DNA of 9,964 nt from a bacterium UBA3734 (GTDB lineage: Bacteria > Bacteroidota > Bacteroidia > Bacteroidales > Bacteroidaceae): positions 5,756 through 15,719 of the forward strand of contig DFHC01000079.1 in the NCBI GenBank assembly GCA_002372575.1, read 5' to 3'. The notes beneath the pieces are model-generated. The model made no database searches. It worked only from the letters and a program-made list of their open reading frames with translations, and had not been told where the DNA came from. The translations under genes and the position numbers were made by a program. Below are positions 1 to 7,522 of the stretch, in pieces; the first letter of the stretch is position 1; the number at the start of each line of letters is the position of its first letter.

Positions 1-1603
1 CCTGAACCTCGGTCTCGACTATTCGACCACATCGGGCTGGAACGTCACCGAGCAGTTCAGCGAAATTTCCTATCACGACAAGACACAGAACGGCTCCGGC
101 CTCTGGGAGAAATACACCCAGAAGCGCAAGGACAAGACCTTGGAGTTCTATCTGGCCTACGCCCGCGAATTGTCGCAAATCAGCAGCCGCTTCGACGTGA
201 TGGCTGGTTACTCGTGGCAGCATTTCTACGAGGAAACCACTAACAAGAAGTTCGCCAACGACGGTAGCGGCACGGAATATAACACCAACAAGCCGATCTT
301 CAAAACCGAAAGCTATCTCATTTCGTTCTATGGCCGTCTGAACTACGCGTTCATGGACCGCTATCTGCTCACCTTCACGCTGCGTAACGACGGAACGTCG
401 CGCTTCCAAAACAACAAGTGGGGCCTGTTCCCGTCGCTGGCTCTGGCTTGGCGCATCAGCGAGGAGCCGTTCCTGCGCAATGCCGATTGGCTGTCGAACC
501 TGAAACTGCGCCTGGGCTACGGTGTCACCGGTCAGCAGAACATCGGACAGGGCGACTATCCCTCTATTCCGACCTATCACTACAACCAGGGCTCGAACTA
601 TATGTTCGGCAACAACGTCATCATTCCCATCACGCCGATTGGCTATGCCGCGCAAATCAAGTGGGAAGAGACCACGACCTATAACATCGGCCTCGACTTC
701 GGTTTCCTGAACAACCGCATCAACGGTAGCGTCGATGTCTATAAGCGCAAGACCAACGACCTCTTGAACTTCGTGCCCGTGTCGGCAGGAACGAACCTGA
801 CGAACTATCTGTTGCAGAACGTGGGCGACATGGAGAACAAGGGTATCGAGGTGGCGCTGAACGTGGTGCCCTTCGAGAAGAAAGACCTGCGCTGGGAAAT
901 CGGCGTGAACGTGGCCTACAACAAGAACGAAATCACCAAGCTGACGGCCAGCGACGACCCCACCTATCCGGGTGTGGCAACGGGCGGCATCTCGGGCGGT
1001 GTGGGCAACACCATCCAGATTCAGAAAGTGGGCAATCCGCTCAACTCGTTCTATGTGTACCAGCAGGTGTATGACCAGAATGGCAAGCCGCTCGAAAGGG
1101 TCTATGTCGATCGCAACGGCGACGGCCAGATTACCGAAGACGACCGCTACATCTACTACAAGCCCGATGCCGACGTGAACATCGGCCTGAACACCGAGCT
1201 GCAATACAAGAAATGGACGCTGGCGGCCTCGCTGCGCTCCAGTCTGGGCAACTACGTATATAATAATGTGGCGTCCGATGCCGAGATGAAGGCCGACATG
1301 TGGACCAACTCGTTCATCGCCAACCGCGTGAGCACGGCTCCCTTCAGCAACTTCTCGGCGGCGCAATACCGCAGCGACTACTACGTGCAGAACGCCTCGT
1401 TCCTGAAACTCGACAAGGTGACGCTGGCCTACAACATCTGCGACTGGGCCCGCGTTCACTTCACCGTGCAGAACGTCTTCACCATCACCAACTACAAGGG
1501 TGTTGACCCCGAAGTCTATGGCTTTGACGGCAAATACGGTATCGACAACAACATGTATCCGCGTTCGCGCAACTTCCTCGTAGGTGCAAGCTTTAACTTT
1601 TAA
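1..1603 (+). CDS. susC: SusC-like TonB-dependent outer-membrane transporter, C-terminal part (5' end outside window)
   Basis: This is the beta-barrel portion of a SusC/RagA-family transporter, which imports oligosaccharides captured by SusD across the outer membrane using TonB energy. The frame is open from base 2 with no start codon, so the gene enters from upstream; about 533 residues are visible and the signal peptide, carboxypeptidase-like domain and plug lie outside. Family hallmarks are alternating aromatic barrel strands (RYLLTFTLRNDGTSRF, SNLKLRLGYGVTGQQNIG), the DVYKRKTNDLL strand, the NVGDMENKGIEV motif, an acidic Ca-binding-like loop DRNGDGQITEDD at 1109-1144, and the late-barrel NASFLKLDKVTLAYN motif. 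It ends in ASFNF, and a terminal Phe is typical for recognition by the outer-membrane assembly machinery. The stop lies 20 nt before susD, as expected for a co-transcribed pair. Starch or maltooligosaccharide is inferred as substrate only from the neighbours. Confidence 0.96.
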   Translation, partial: LNLGLDYSTTSGWNVTEQFSEISYHDKTQNGSGLWEKYTQKRKDKTLEFYLAYARELSQISSRFDVMAGYSWQHFYEETTNKKFANDGSGTEYNTNKPIFKTESYLISFYGRLNYAFMDRYLLTFTLRNDGTSRFQNNKWGLFPSLALAWRISEEPFLRNADWLSNLKLRLGYGVTGQQNIGQGDYPSIPTYHYNQGSNYMFGNNVIIPITPIGYAAQIKWEETTTYNIGLDFGFLNNRINGSVDVYKRKTNDLLNFVPVSAGTNLTNYLLQNVGDMENKGIEVALNVVPFEKKDLRWEIGVNVAYNKNEITKLTASDDPTYPGVATGGISGGVGNTIQIQKVGNPLNSFYVYQQVYDQNGKPLERVYVDRNGDGQITEDDRYIYYKPDADVNIGLNTELQYKKWTLAASLRSSLGNYVYNNVASDAEMKADMWTNSFIANRVSTAPFSNFSAAQYRSDYYVQNASFLKLDKVTLAYNICDWARVHFTVQNVFTITNYKGVDPEVYGFDGKYGIDNNMYPRSRNFLVGASFNF

Positions 1604-1608
1604 TCAAT

Positions 1609-1615
1609 AAGGAGG
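1609..1615 (+). promoter_or_regulatory. Shine-Dalgarno-like site for susD
   Basis: AAGGAGG lies 8 nt before the susD ATG at 1624. It is a near-perfect anti-SD complement, which is notable because Bacteroidetes genes usually rely on AT-rich, structure-free leaders. None of the other starts in the window has an equally good SD at proper spacing. It supports the 1624 start and may ensure efficient susD translation within the susCD transcript. Confidence 0.6.
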
Positions 1616-1623
1616 ACAAGAAT

Positions 1624-3291
1624 ATGAAATTCAACATAAAGAAAACCGGAATTTTCAGTTTTGCCTTTGCCGTGGCGGTGTCGTTCACATCGTGTACGGG
1701 CGACCTCGACGTGACGCCCATCGACCCGAACCTCGACACGCCTGAGAACGTGCTCACCAGCACCGAGGCATACAACCAGCTGCTGGCCAAGTGCTATTCG
1801 GCCCTGTCCGTGAGCTCGCCCGACGGCGAAAGTGGCGACCCCGACATCTCGGGCATCGACGGTGGCTTCGGACAGTATCTGCGCGCGTATTTCTACATGC
1901 AGGAACTGCCCACCGACGAGTGTGTCATCGGCTGGAACGACCAGACCGTGGCCGACTTGCACGGATTGCAGTGGACTTCGAGCGACGTGTTCGTATCGGC
2001 CATGTACAGCCGCCTGTTCTACCAGATTTCGCTCTGCAACGAGGTGATGCGCCAGATTGCCAAGGCTCCCAACGCCAGCGACGCCACGATGCAGCAGTAT
2101 TATGCCGAGGCTCGCGCCCTGCGCGGACTGAGCTATCTGCACGCCATCGACATGTTCGGCAACGTGCCCTTCACCGACCATAATTCGGAGGTGGGCGGTG
2201 CCAATCCGCAGCAGATGAGCCGCGCCGACCTATTCAACTGGCTCGCAAAGGACATGGAAGAGTGTGCCGAGCAGCTGCCCGCCAATCCCGAGAAATACCG
2301 CGCCGGAAAGGGTATGGCCTACATGATTCTGGCCAAGCTCTACCTGAACGCGCAAGTCTATACGGGCACGGCCAACTACGCCAAGTGTGCCGAATATTGC
2401 CAGAAAATCATCGACCTCGGCTACAAACTTGAGTCGCGCGACGACTATTTCAAGATGTTCTGCGCCGACAACGACCAGTTCCTCGGCACGGGCCACGAAA
2501 TCATCTTCAGCGTCTATCAAGACCACATCCACACGCAGGGCTACGGCGGCACCACGTTCATCGTGAACGCTGCCACGGGTGGCACGATGGCCTACTACGA
2601 CATGGGACTCGGCGGCAACGGCTGGGGCGGAATCCGCCTGACGCCGGAGTTCGTCGATAAGTTCTCGGCTGCCGACCGTCGCGCCGTGTTCTACACCGAC
2701 GGCCAGACGAAGGAAATCGAAGACATCGGCAGCTTCCAGAGCGGCTACGCCTTCATGAAGTTCACCAACCTGAAGGCCGACGGCAACCTCATCAACGGCT
2801 CGAAGCTGAGCGACGTGCGTCCCGTGGCCGAGGCCGTGGCTGCCGACCCCACCGACAAGGAGTCTGCCGCGAAGCTCGCAGAGCTGCTGAACGGCGTAAA
2901 CTCCTTCCCCGACACCGACTTCCCGATGTTCCGCCTCGCCGACGTCTATCTGATGCTGGCTGAGTGTCAGGTGGTGGGCGGCGTGAGCGGCATCGACGGC
3001 ATCGGGCTGTTCAATCAGCTGCGCAACCGTGCCGGCATCAGCTCCATCAGCTCGCCCACGAAGCAAGACATCATCGACGAGCGCGGACGCGAACTGGCAT
3101 GGGAGTGCCACCGCCGCAGCGACCTCGTGCGCTTCAACCTGCTCACCACGTCCGACTACATCTGGGCCTACAAGGGCATGAACAGCAACATCGGCACGGC
3201 CCACGCCGTCGATAGCAAGTACAACCTGTTCCCGCTGGCTTCGAGCGATGTGATGTCGAACTCCAACCTGACGCAGAATCCGGGTTATTAA
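1624..3291 (+). CDS. susD: SusD/RagB-family glycan-binding outer-membrane lipoprotein
   Basis: This surface lipoprotein acts as the lid on SusC and binds the incoming glycan. The 555-residue length is normal for the family. The signal peptide ends in lipobox FTSC with the lipidated Cys24, followed by TGDLDVTP; the CxxDLDxxP opening is typical. The alpha-helical TPR-like core includes YAEARALRGLSYLHAIDMFG from about residue 160, then RADLFNWLAKDMEECAEQLP. The C-terminal SusD/RagB region carries RLADVYLMLAE (from residue 437) and DERGRELAWECHRRSDLVRF (from residue 485), and the protein ends in the classic QNPGY. The ATG at 1624 is supported by the upstream SD and the signal peptide. It lies 20 nt after susC. 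The family is certain; starch specificity is inferred from the SusE/F and GH13 neighbours. Confidence 0.98.
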   Translation: MKFNIKKTGIFSFAFAVAVSFTSCTGDLDVTPIDPNLDTPENVLTSTEAYNQLLAKCYSALSVSSPDGESGDPDISGIDGGFGQYLRAYFYMQELPTDECVIGWNDQTVADLHGLQWTSSDVFVSAMYSRLFYQISLCNEVMRQIAKAPNASDATMQQYYAEARALRGLSYLHAIDMFGNVPFTDHNSEVGGANPQQMSRADLFNWLAKDMEECAEQLPANPEKYRAGKGMAYMILAKLYLNAQVYTGTANYAKCAEYCQKIIDLGYKLESRDDYFKMFCADNDQFLGTGHEIIFSVYQDHIHTQGYGGTTFIVNAATGGTMAYYDMGLGGNGWGGIRLTPEFVDKFSAADRRAVFYTDGQTKEIEDIGSFQSGYAFMKFTNLKADGNLINGSKLSDVRPVAEAVAADPTDKESAAKLAELLNGVNSFPDTDFPMFRLADVYLMLAECQVVGGVSGIDGIGLFNQLRNRAGISSISSPTKQDIIDERGRELAWECHRRSDLVRFNLLTTSDYIWAYKGMNSNIGTAHAVDSKYNLFPLASSDVMSNSNLTQNPGY

Positions 3292-3332
3292 TTGAACATT
3301 GAACATTGAATATTGAACATTGAAAATTGAAG
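3291..3332 (+). repeat. Six tandem heptamers (ATTGAAC type) filling the susD-susE gap
   Basis: Six consecutive 7-nt units read ATTGAAC, ATTGAAC, ATTGAAT, ATTGAAC, ATTGAAA and ATTGAAG, so only the last base varies. The first unit starts on the last base of the susD stop codon and the last ends 3 nt before the susE-like ATG. Nearly the whole 44-nt gap is therefore repeat. Heptamer arrays of this kind are common between genes in Prevotella and relatives. It is an AT-rich, weakly structured leader that could vary in copy number by slippage. Confidence 0.9.
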
Positions 3333-3335
3333 ATT

Positions 3336-4451
3336 ATGAAACTGAAATATTTTCTGAGTAGCTTGTTCATCGCAGTTGCCGCCATGACGATGACCTCGTG
3401 CGACAGCGACCGCGACGACAACCCCATACTCGACACAAGCAATATGACCACGGAGTTCAAGCTCAACACGCCGGCCTACGCCAACCAGCTCATCGACCTG
3501 GCCACGAGCAACACCGTGAATTTCACGTGGAGCCAGCCCAACTACGGCATGACGCTGGCCACCATCTACTCTTTCCAGCTCGCGCTGAGCGAGGACTTCA
3601 AGGATGCCGTCATCGATGCTGAGGGCAATGAGACCACGCCTGCCAACTATGCCGACCTCTCGGGCAGTTTCGTCACCGTGAGCGGAGGCATCGGAGCTTC
3701 GGCCATCAACCGTGCCATCGTGGGCCTCGCCGGATGGCAGGAAGAGAGCGAAGTGCCGGCCTCGATGCCCGTCTATCTGCGCTGCAAGGCAGTGCTGGCC
3801 GACAACAATGTGCCGGCGGTCTATTCCAACGTGGTGAAAATCAACGTCGTGCCGAGCTTCAAGGTATCGACTTCCTTCGCTGAGTTCATCTATCAGATTG
3901 GCGACGACAGCGAAGGCTGGTCGATTGCCCATCCGCTGCGCAGTGCCGTCGTGGACGATGTGTTCAACGGCATCTACACGGGCTTCACCTATCTGAACAC
4001 CGAGTTCAAGTTCCGCAGCCACCAAGACTCGTGGGATGCTCCCGACTGGGGCTATGGCGGTGAAGAAGGCAAACTCGAGGCCCAGGCTGGCAACATCACC
4101 GTTCCCAAGCCCGCCTTCTACAAGATGGAAGTGAATATGGAAGAGCTTACCTACAAGCTCACCCCGATTGCCTCGATTGGTGTCGTAGGTCCGGCCCAGG
4201 CTGGTGGCTGGGATGGCGACACCGACCTCACCTATAACCCTGAAACGGGCGCTTGGGAGGGCGAAATGACGCTCGCTGCCGACGAAATGAAGTTCCGCGC
4301 CAACGACGCTTGGGACATCAACTGGGGCGGCTCTCTCGACAACCTTACGCAAGACGGTGCCAACATCATGGTGGATGCAGCCGGAAACTACAAGATTCAG
4401 CTCTTCGTCACCTACGAAGGTGCCCACAGGGCCGTTCTCACCAAACTCTAA
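3336..4451 (+). CDS. susE: SusE-like starch-binding outer-membrane lipoprotein
   Basis: This 371-residue surface lipoprotein is predicted to bind alpha-glucan without cutting it. The signal peptide ends in lipobox MTSC with Cys22, followed by a strongly acidic DSDRDDN stretch that fits a Bacteroidetes lipoprotein export signal to the outer surface. Residues from about 38 to 180 match the SusE N-terminal Ig-like domain (FKLNTPAYANQLIDLA, VNFTWSQPNYGMTLATIYSF, VYLRCKAVL). Two C-terminal carbohydrate-binding beta-sandwich modules follow: about 184-280 (FIYQIGDDSEGW, FKFRSHQDSWDAPDWG) and about 280-371 (SIGVVGPAQAGGW, MKFRANDAWDINWGG). Trp195 and Trp292 sit where SusE/F aromatic ligand platforms start. 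ATG 3336 is preferred to an upstream TTG at 3327 because it gives the standard MKLK signal peptide. A 36-nt gap separates it from the SusF-like gene. Confidence 0.92.
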   Translation: MKLKYFLSSLFIAVAAMTMTSCDSDRDDNPILDTSNMTTEFKLNTPAYANQLIDLATSNTVNFTWSQPNYGMTLATIYSFQLALSEDFKDAVIDAEGNETTPANYADLSGSFVTVSGGIGASAINRAIVGLAGWQEESEVPASMPVYLRCKAVLADNNVPAVYSNVVKINVVPSFKVSTSFAEFIYQIGDDSEGWSIAHPLRSAVVDDVFNGIYTGFTYLNTEFKFRSHQDSWDAPDWGYGGEEGKLEAQAGNITVPKPAFYKMEVNMEELTYKLTPIASIGVVGPAQAGGWDGDTDLTYNPETGAWEGEMTLAADEMKFRANDAWDINWGGSLDNLTQDGANIMVDAAGNYKIQLFVTYEGAHRAVLTKL

Positions 4452-4487
4452 GTCATGAACATGTATCATTTGCTAAAAGAAAAGAAT

Positions 4488-5903
4488 ATGAAAAAGATAT
4501 TTTTTGCAGCATTTGCCCTGATTTCCGTGTTCGCACTCACATCGTGCGACCAGGACTTCAACGACGGCATCGCCGGACCGCTTACCTCGGACGACGAAAC
4601 GGCGCAGACCGTGGCCTTCGGCAGTGGTGCCATCACTGAAGTGGCTACCATCAATTTGGCCGACGAGGCCGACGACACCGTGAAGGTATGCCAGATTCAG
4701 GCTCCCACCGTGACCGACGCCAATGCCAAGTTCTCGAACTACGTCATCACCATCAACGGTCAGACCTTCGAAATCTCGCCCAACGGCTTCATTTCGACGG
4801 CAGAACTCAATGCCATCGTGGAGGAAGCCTTCGGAAAACGCCCCGAAGAGCGCACGCTGGAGGCTGTTGTCCGCGCCTATTACAACGCTGGCGGACAGAG
4901 CATCGTGGCCGTTTCGCAACCCTTCAACATCAAGGTGATTCCCGCTGCTCCCAACGTGGAGAAAGCCTATTATTTCACGGGCACGCTCAACGGTTGGAAC
5001 AACAGCGACACGAGCTACAAACTCACCAACGACGGCTCCGACCCGTATGAAAACCCGACTTTCACCTGTCGCATTCCCGCTTCTGAGGACGGCTCCGACA
5101 TCAAGTTCAAGATGACGCCCGAGTCGGGACTCGGCGGCGACTGGAGCGGCTGTCTGGGAACTGGTGCCGAGGAAGGAACATTCCTCTATAACAATGCCGG
5201 TGGCGACTTCACCATCAAGGCTGTCGAGGGCGCACTGTTCTACGACCTCACCTTCAACATGCTCGACCTCACGTGGAGCTACGTTGCCGTGAAGTTCGAA
5301 TCCTATATCTACGAGGCCGGCGTGAACAACGGCTGGGGCGGTATCGAACAACCGCTCTACTGCGCCGACGGCAACGGAACCTACACCGGCTTCTTCTATG
5401 CCAAGGAAGACTCGTGGACCGAGGGTCGCGGAGCCTTCAAGTTCCGTGGTGCCAAAGACAACTGGGACAACGGTAACTGGGGTGCCGGAACCTTCACCGA
5501 CGAGGGCGGCACGCTGGCCGACAACGGCGACAACCTCTTCGCCAAGCCCGGATTCTACCGTGTCGATGTCGATCTGGCCAACAAGACCTACACGCTCACG
5601 CCCATCAACAGCGTGTTCGTGGTGGGAAGCGCCGTGAACAACGACTGGGACACGGGCGTGGAGATGACCTACGACTTCGACGAACTCTGCTGGAAGGCTG
5701 AGCTCACGCTGAACGAGGGCGTCATCAAGTTCAAGGGCAACGGCACTTGGGACACGCACGACGGCAACTGGGGCGGCACGATGGACAACATCATCAACGG
5801 CTCCAACGACAACATCGCCGTCGATGTCACGGGCAAGGTGCTCATCAAGTTCTTCCCGCGCTGCGACACGAAATCCTATTGCGAAATCATTCCAGCGAAC
5901 TGA
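4488..5903 (+). CDS. susF: SusF-like starch-binding outer-membrane lipoprotein with three binding modules
   Basis: This 471-residue surface lipoprotein is a larger relative of its upstream neighbour. The signal peptide MKKIFFAAFALISVFALTSC has Cys20 and is followed by acidic DQDFND. An N-terminal Ig-like domain spans roughly residues 50-155 and includes FEISPNGFISTAELN and KRPEERTLEAVVRAYYNAGG. Three tandem carbohydrate-binding modules follow: about 158-268 (YYFTGTLNGWNN, IKFKMTPESGLGGDWSG), 272-373 (YIYEAGVNNGWGG, FKFRGAKDNWDNGNWG) and 375-471 (SVFVVGSAVNNDWDTG, IKFKGNGTWDTHDGNWGG). The last two align with the two modules of the SusE-like protein, so the pair looks like a duplication with one extra module here. 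ATG 4488 is chosen over in-frame ATGs at 4455 and 4461 because it begins the signal peptide and follows an A-rich leader. It has no catalytic domain; a glycan-retention role is inferred from SusF. Confidence 0.92.
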   Translation: MKKIFFAAFALISVFALTSCDQDFNDGIAGPLTSDDETAQTVAFGSGAITEVATINLADEADDTVKVCQIQAPTVTDANAKFSNYVITINGQTFEISPNGFISTAELNAIVEEAFGKRPEERTLEAVVRAYYNAGGQSIVAVSQPFNIKVIPAAPNVEKAYYFTGTLNGWNNSDTSYKLTNDGSDPYENPTFTCRIPASEDGSDIKFKMTPESGLGGDWSGCLGTGAEEGTFLYNNAGGDFTIKAVEGALFYDLTFNMLDLTWSYVAVKFESYIYEAGVNNGWGGIEQPLYCADGNGTYTGFFYAKEDSWTEGRGAFKFRGAKDNWDNGNWGAGTFTDEGGTLADNGDNLFAKPGFYRVDVDLANKTYTLTPINSVFVVGSAVNNDWDTGVEMTYDFDELCWKAELTLNEGVIKFKGNGTWDTHDGNWGGTMDNIINGSNDNIAVDVTGKVLIKFFPRCDTKSYCEIIPAN

Positions 5904-5922
5904 TTTTAAAACCTCATCACCC

Positions 5923-5959
5923 AATCAGGCGGACACTATGGAAAAGTGCCCGCCTGATT
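5923..5959 (+). terminator. Strong intercistronic stem-loop between susF and the GH13 gene (attenuator, partial terminator or mRNA-processing hairpin)
   Basis: The arms at 5923-5937 and 5945-5959 pair over 15 positions with a single A-C mismatch, around a 7-nt loop (ATGGAAA). It sits in the middle of a 72-nt gap, 16 nt before the next ATG. The sequence after the right arm is ATAAATTGAC rather than a run of T, so a classical intrinsic terminator is not clearly supported. A structure that lowers read-through or stabilises the upstream susCDEF message is equally plausible. The fold is clear; the function is inference. Confidence 0.5.
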
Positions 5960-5975
5960 ATAAATTGACAAAGCA

Positions 5976-7316
5976 ATGAAAAAGTCTATTTTATTCCTCA
6001 GCCTGGCAGTGCTGTTCGTCGCCTGCCAGCCGAAATCGCAGGAGCCTGAAGGTCCCGTGGCTCCCCTGAAGCAGATGCCCGCCGTCGAAGACGTGGTGAT
6101 GTATCAGGTGAACCCGCGCGTGTTTGCCCCCGAAAATTCGCTTCGCGCCGTGGCCGACCGCATCGATTCCATCAGTGCGCTCGGCGTGAACATGATGTGG
6201 GTGATGCCCATCTATCCCATCGGCATCGAGAAGGGCAAGAATTCGCCCTATTGCATCAGCGACTACAAGGCCATTGCGCCCGAATTTGGCACGCTCGACG
6301 ATTTCAAACACCTCGTGCGCGTCTGCCACGAGCACGGAATGGGGCTGATTCTCGACTGGGTGGCCAACCACACGGCCTGGGACCATCCTTGGGTGAAAGA
6401 GCATCCCGACTGGTACACCCACGACGCCGAGACCGACACCATCATCCATCCGCGTCCGTGGGACTGGCTCGACGTGGCCGACCTGAACTATGACAACAAG
6501 GAGATGCGCGCGGCGATGATCGACGCGATGAAATACTGGATTGCCGACGTAGGCATCGACGGATTCCGCTGCGACGTGGCCGACGGCGTGCCTGCCGACT
6601 TCTGGAAAGAGGCCATCGACACACTGCGCCAAGCCGCCGGCGACCGCCAGATTCTGATGCTCGCCGAGGGCAAGAACGTCGATAACTTCACCGTGGGCGG
6701 CTTCGACATGAACTATGCCTGGGACTTCAAAGACCAGATGCTGAAGGTGTTCGACGAGGGCGCTTCCGCTGCATCGCTCTACGACGTTGACAAGGCCGAA
6801 TACGACAGCCTGCCCGCCGGCAAGGTAAAACTGCGCTTCACCACCAACCACGACGAGTCCACGAAGCTCACGCCGCCCGTGCAATTCAAGTCGCTGCGTG
6901 GCTCGATGGCGGCATACGTGGCCACGACGTTCCTGCATGGTGGCGCACTCATCTACGGCTCGCAGGAAGTGGCTCATCCCGAACCCATCAACTTCTTCCA
7001 GTACGTGCCCGTCGATTGGTCGGCCAACCCGCAAATCTACAAGGAATACCAGCGGCTCATCGGCATCTACAACAAAAATCCCGAAATTCGCCGAGGCAAG
7101 GTCATTCCCTTCATGTACAACGAGGTGCTGGCCGTCGAGCGCAAGCTGAACAACGACAGCCTGCTCGTGCTCGTGAACCTGCGCGACTCCGCCGTCAAAA
7201 TCCCCGCGCCCGAGTTCTGGCTCAACAAAGAGACCGTGGACCTGAGCTCGAACCTCTCCTTTGCGCTGCGCGATTCGGTGGAGCTGGCTCCGTTTGCTTA
7301 TTATATTTTAAAGTAA
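5976..7316 (+). CDS. GH13 alpha-amylase-family lipoprotein (SusG-position enzyme)
   Basis: This 446-residue enzyme is predicted to hydrolyse alpha-1,4-glucosidic bonds in starch or maltooligosaccharides by the retaining GH13 mechanism. A lipoprotein signal ends at FVAC with Cys17. The (beta/alpha)8 barrel starts near DVVMYQVNPRVF. Conserved regions are complete: I DWVANH (127-132), II GFRCDVAD (196-203, nucleophile Asp200), III LAEG (acid/base Glu231) and IV TNHDE (290-294, stabiliser Asp293). Domain B is short and a small beta-sandwich C domain closes the protein (about 376-446, ending LAPFAYYILK). It occupies the place of susG but, at roughly two thirds of SusG length, lacks an inserted starch-binding module. 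After Cys17 the sequence QPKSQEPEG is less acidic than in the three upstream lipoproteins, so surface versus periplasmic display is uncertain. Exact GH13 subfamily is not resolved. Confidence 0.94.
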   Translation: MKKSILFLSLAVLFVACQPKSQEPEGPVAPLKQMPAVEDVVMYQVNPRVFAPENSLRAVADRIDSISALGVNMMWVMPIYPIGIEKGKNSPYCISDYKAIAPEFGTLDDFKHLVRVCHEHGMGLILDWVANHTAWDHPWVKEHPDWYTHDAETDTIIHPRPWDWLDVADLNYDNKEMRAAMIDAMKYWIADVGIDGFRCDVADGVPADFWKEAIDTLRQAAGDRQILMLAEGKNVDNFTVGGFDMNYAWDFKDQMLKVFDEGASAASLYDVDKAEYDSLPAGKVKLRFTTNHDESTKLTPPVQFKSLRGSMAAYVATTFLHGGALIYGSQEVAHPEPINFFQYVPVDWSANPQIYKEYQRLIGIYNKNPEIRRGKVIPFMYNEVLAVERKLNNDSLLVLVNLRDSAVKIPAPEFWLNKETVDLSSNLSFALRDSVELAPFAYYILK

Positions 7317-7326
7317 CTTAAGCTTC

Positions 7327-7350
7327 GGAGGTACGGAGGTACGTGGGTAC
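7327..7350 (+). repeat. Three tandem octamers GGAGGTAC / GGAGGTAC / GTGGGTAC
   Basis: Two identical 8-nt units are followed by one that differs at the second and third bases. The GTACGAG at the end (7347-7353) is complementary to CTCGTAC at 7433-7439, so the array forms the left flank of an imperfect inverted repeat of roughly 110 nt. Confidence 0.75.
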
Positions 7351-7395
7351 GAGAATACCCTCTGTAACAGAGCGTTCAAATCACAAAAACCATTC

Positions 7396-7436
7396 TCGCA
7401 CCCTCGGCCTCGAAGAGGCTGACCTTCGCACCCTCG
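7396..7436 (+). repeat. 11-bp direct repeat TCGCACCCTCG flanking a hairpin
   Basis: Identical 11-mers occupy 7396-7406 and 7426-7436, offset by 30 nt. Between them, TCGGCCTC (7404-7411) and GAGGCTGA (7415-7422) form an 8-bp stem including one G-U pair around the loop GAA. No T tract follows on either strand, so this is recorded as a repeat unit rather than a terminator. Confidence 0.6.
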
Positions 7437-7484
7437 TACCACCGATTCGTTGAGGATGTGAAATATCCGAAACTTCAATAAAGT

Positions 7485-7522
7485 AAAAAACATCTCCAGC
7501 CTGTCCGAAGGGAGGGGAGATG
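7485..7522 (-). terminator. Terminator-like stem-loop facing the minus strand, just upstream of the second amylase
   Basis: CATCTCC (7491-7497) and GGAGATG (7516-7522) pair perfectly around an 18-nt CT/AG-rich loop. On the minus strand the stem is followed directly by six T residues (complement of 7485-7490), which is the form of an intrinsic terminator. No minus-strand gene exists in the window to use it. Read on the plus strand, it puts a 7-bp stem 10 nt before the amylase ATG at 7533 and could influence translation. It may equally be a copy of a dispersed repeat. Confidence 0.4.

Noticed and set aside
140..142. TTG as a start codon for the first gene
   Set aside because: The same frame is open back to base 2 and reads as continuous SusC barrel sequence, so this is an internal Leu codon of a gene truncated by the window edge.
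3291..3332. CRISPR-like array
   Set aside because: The units are 7 nt, directly adjacent and without spacers, so this is a simple tandem repeat.
3327..3335. TTG start three codons upstream for the SusE-like gene
   Set aside because: It lies in the heptamer repeat, and ATG 3336 gives a normal lipoprotein signal peptide.
4455..4487. Upstream ATG adding 11 residues to the SusF-like protein
   Set aside because: The addition MNMYHLLKEKN precedes a complete MKKIFF signal peptide, and the A-rich leader favours ATG 4488.
4473..5924. 483-codon minus-strand open frame opposite the SusF-like gene (and similar ones at 3288-4469, 2230-3306 and 5991-7034)
   Set aside because: The sense genes have signal peptides, lipoboxes and family motifs. 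The antisense translations are low-complexity V/H/E/G-rich sequences typical of reversed GC-rich frames.
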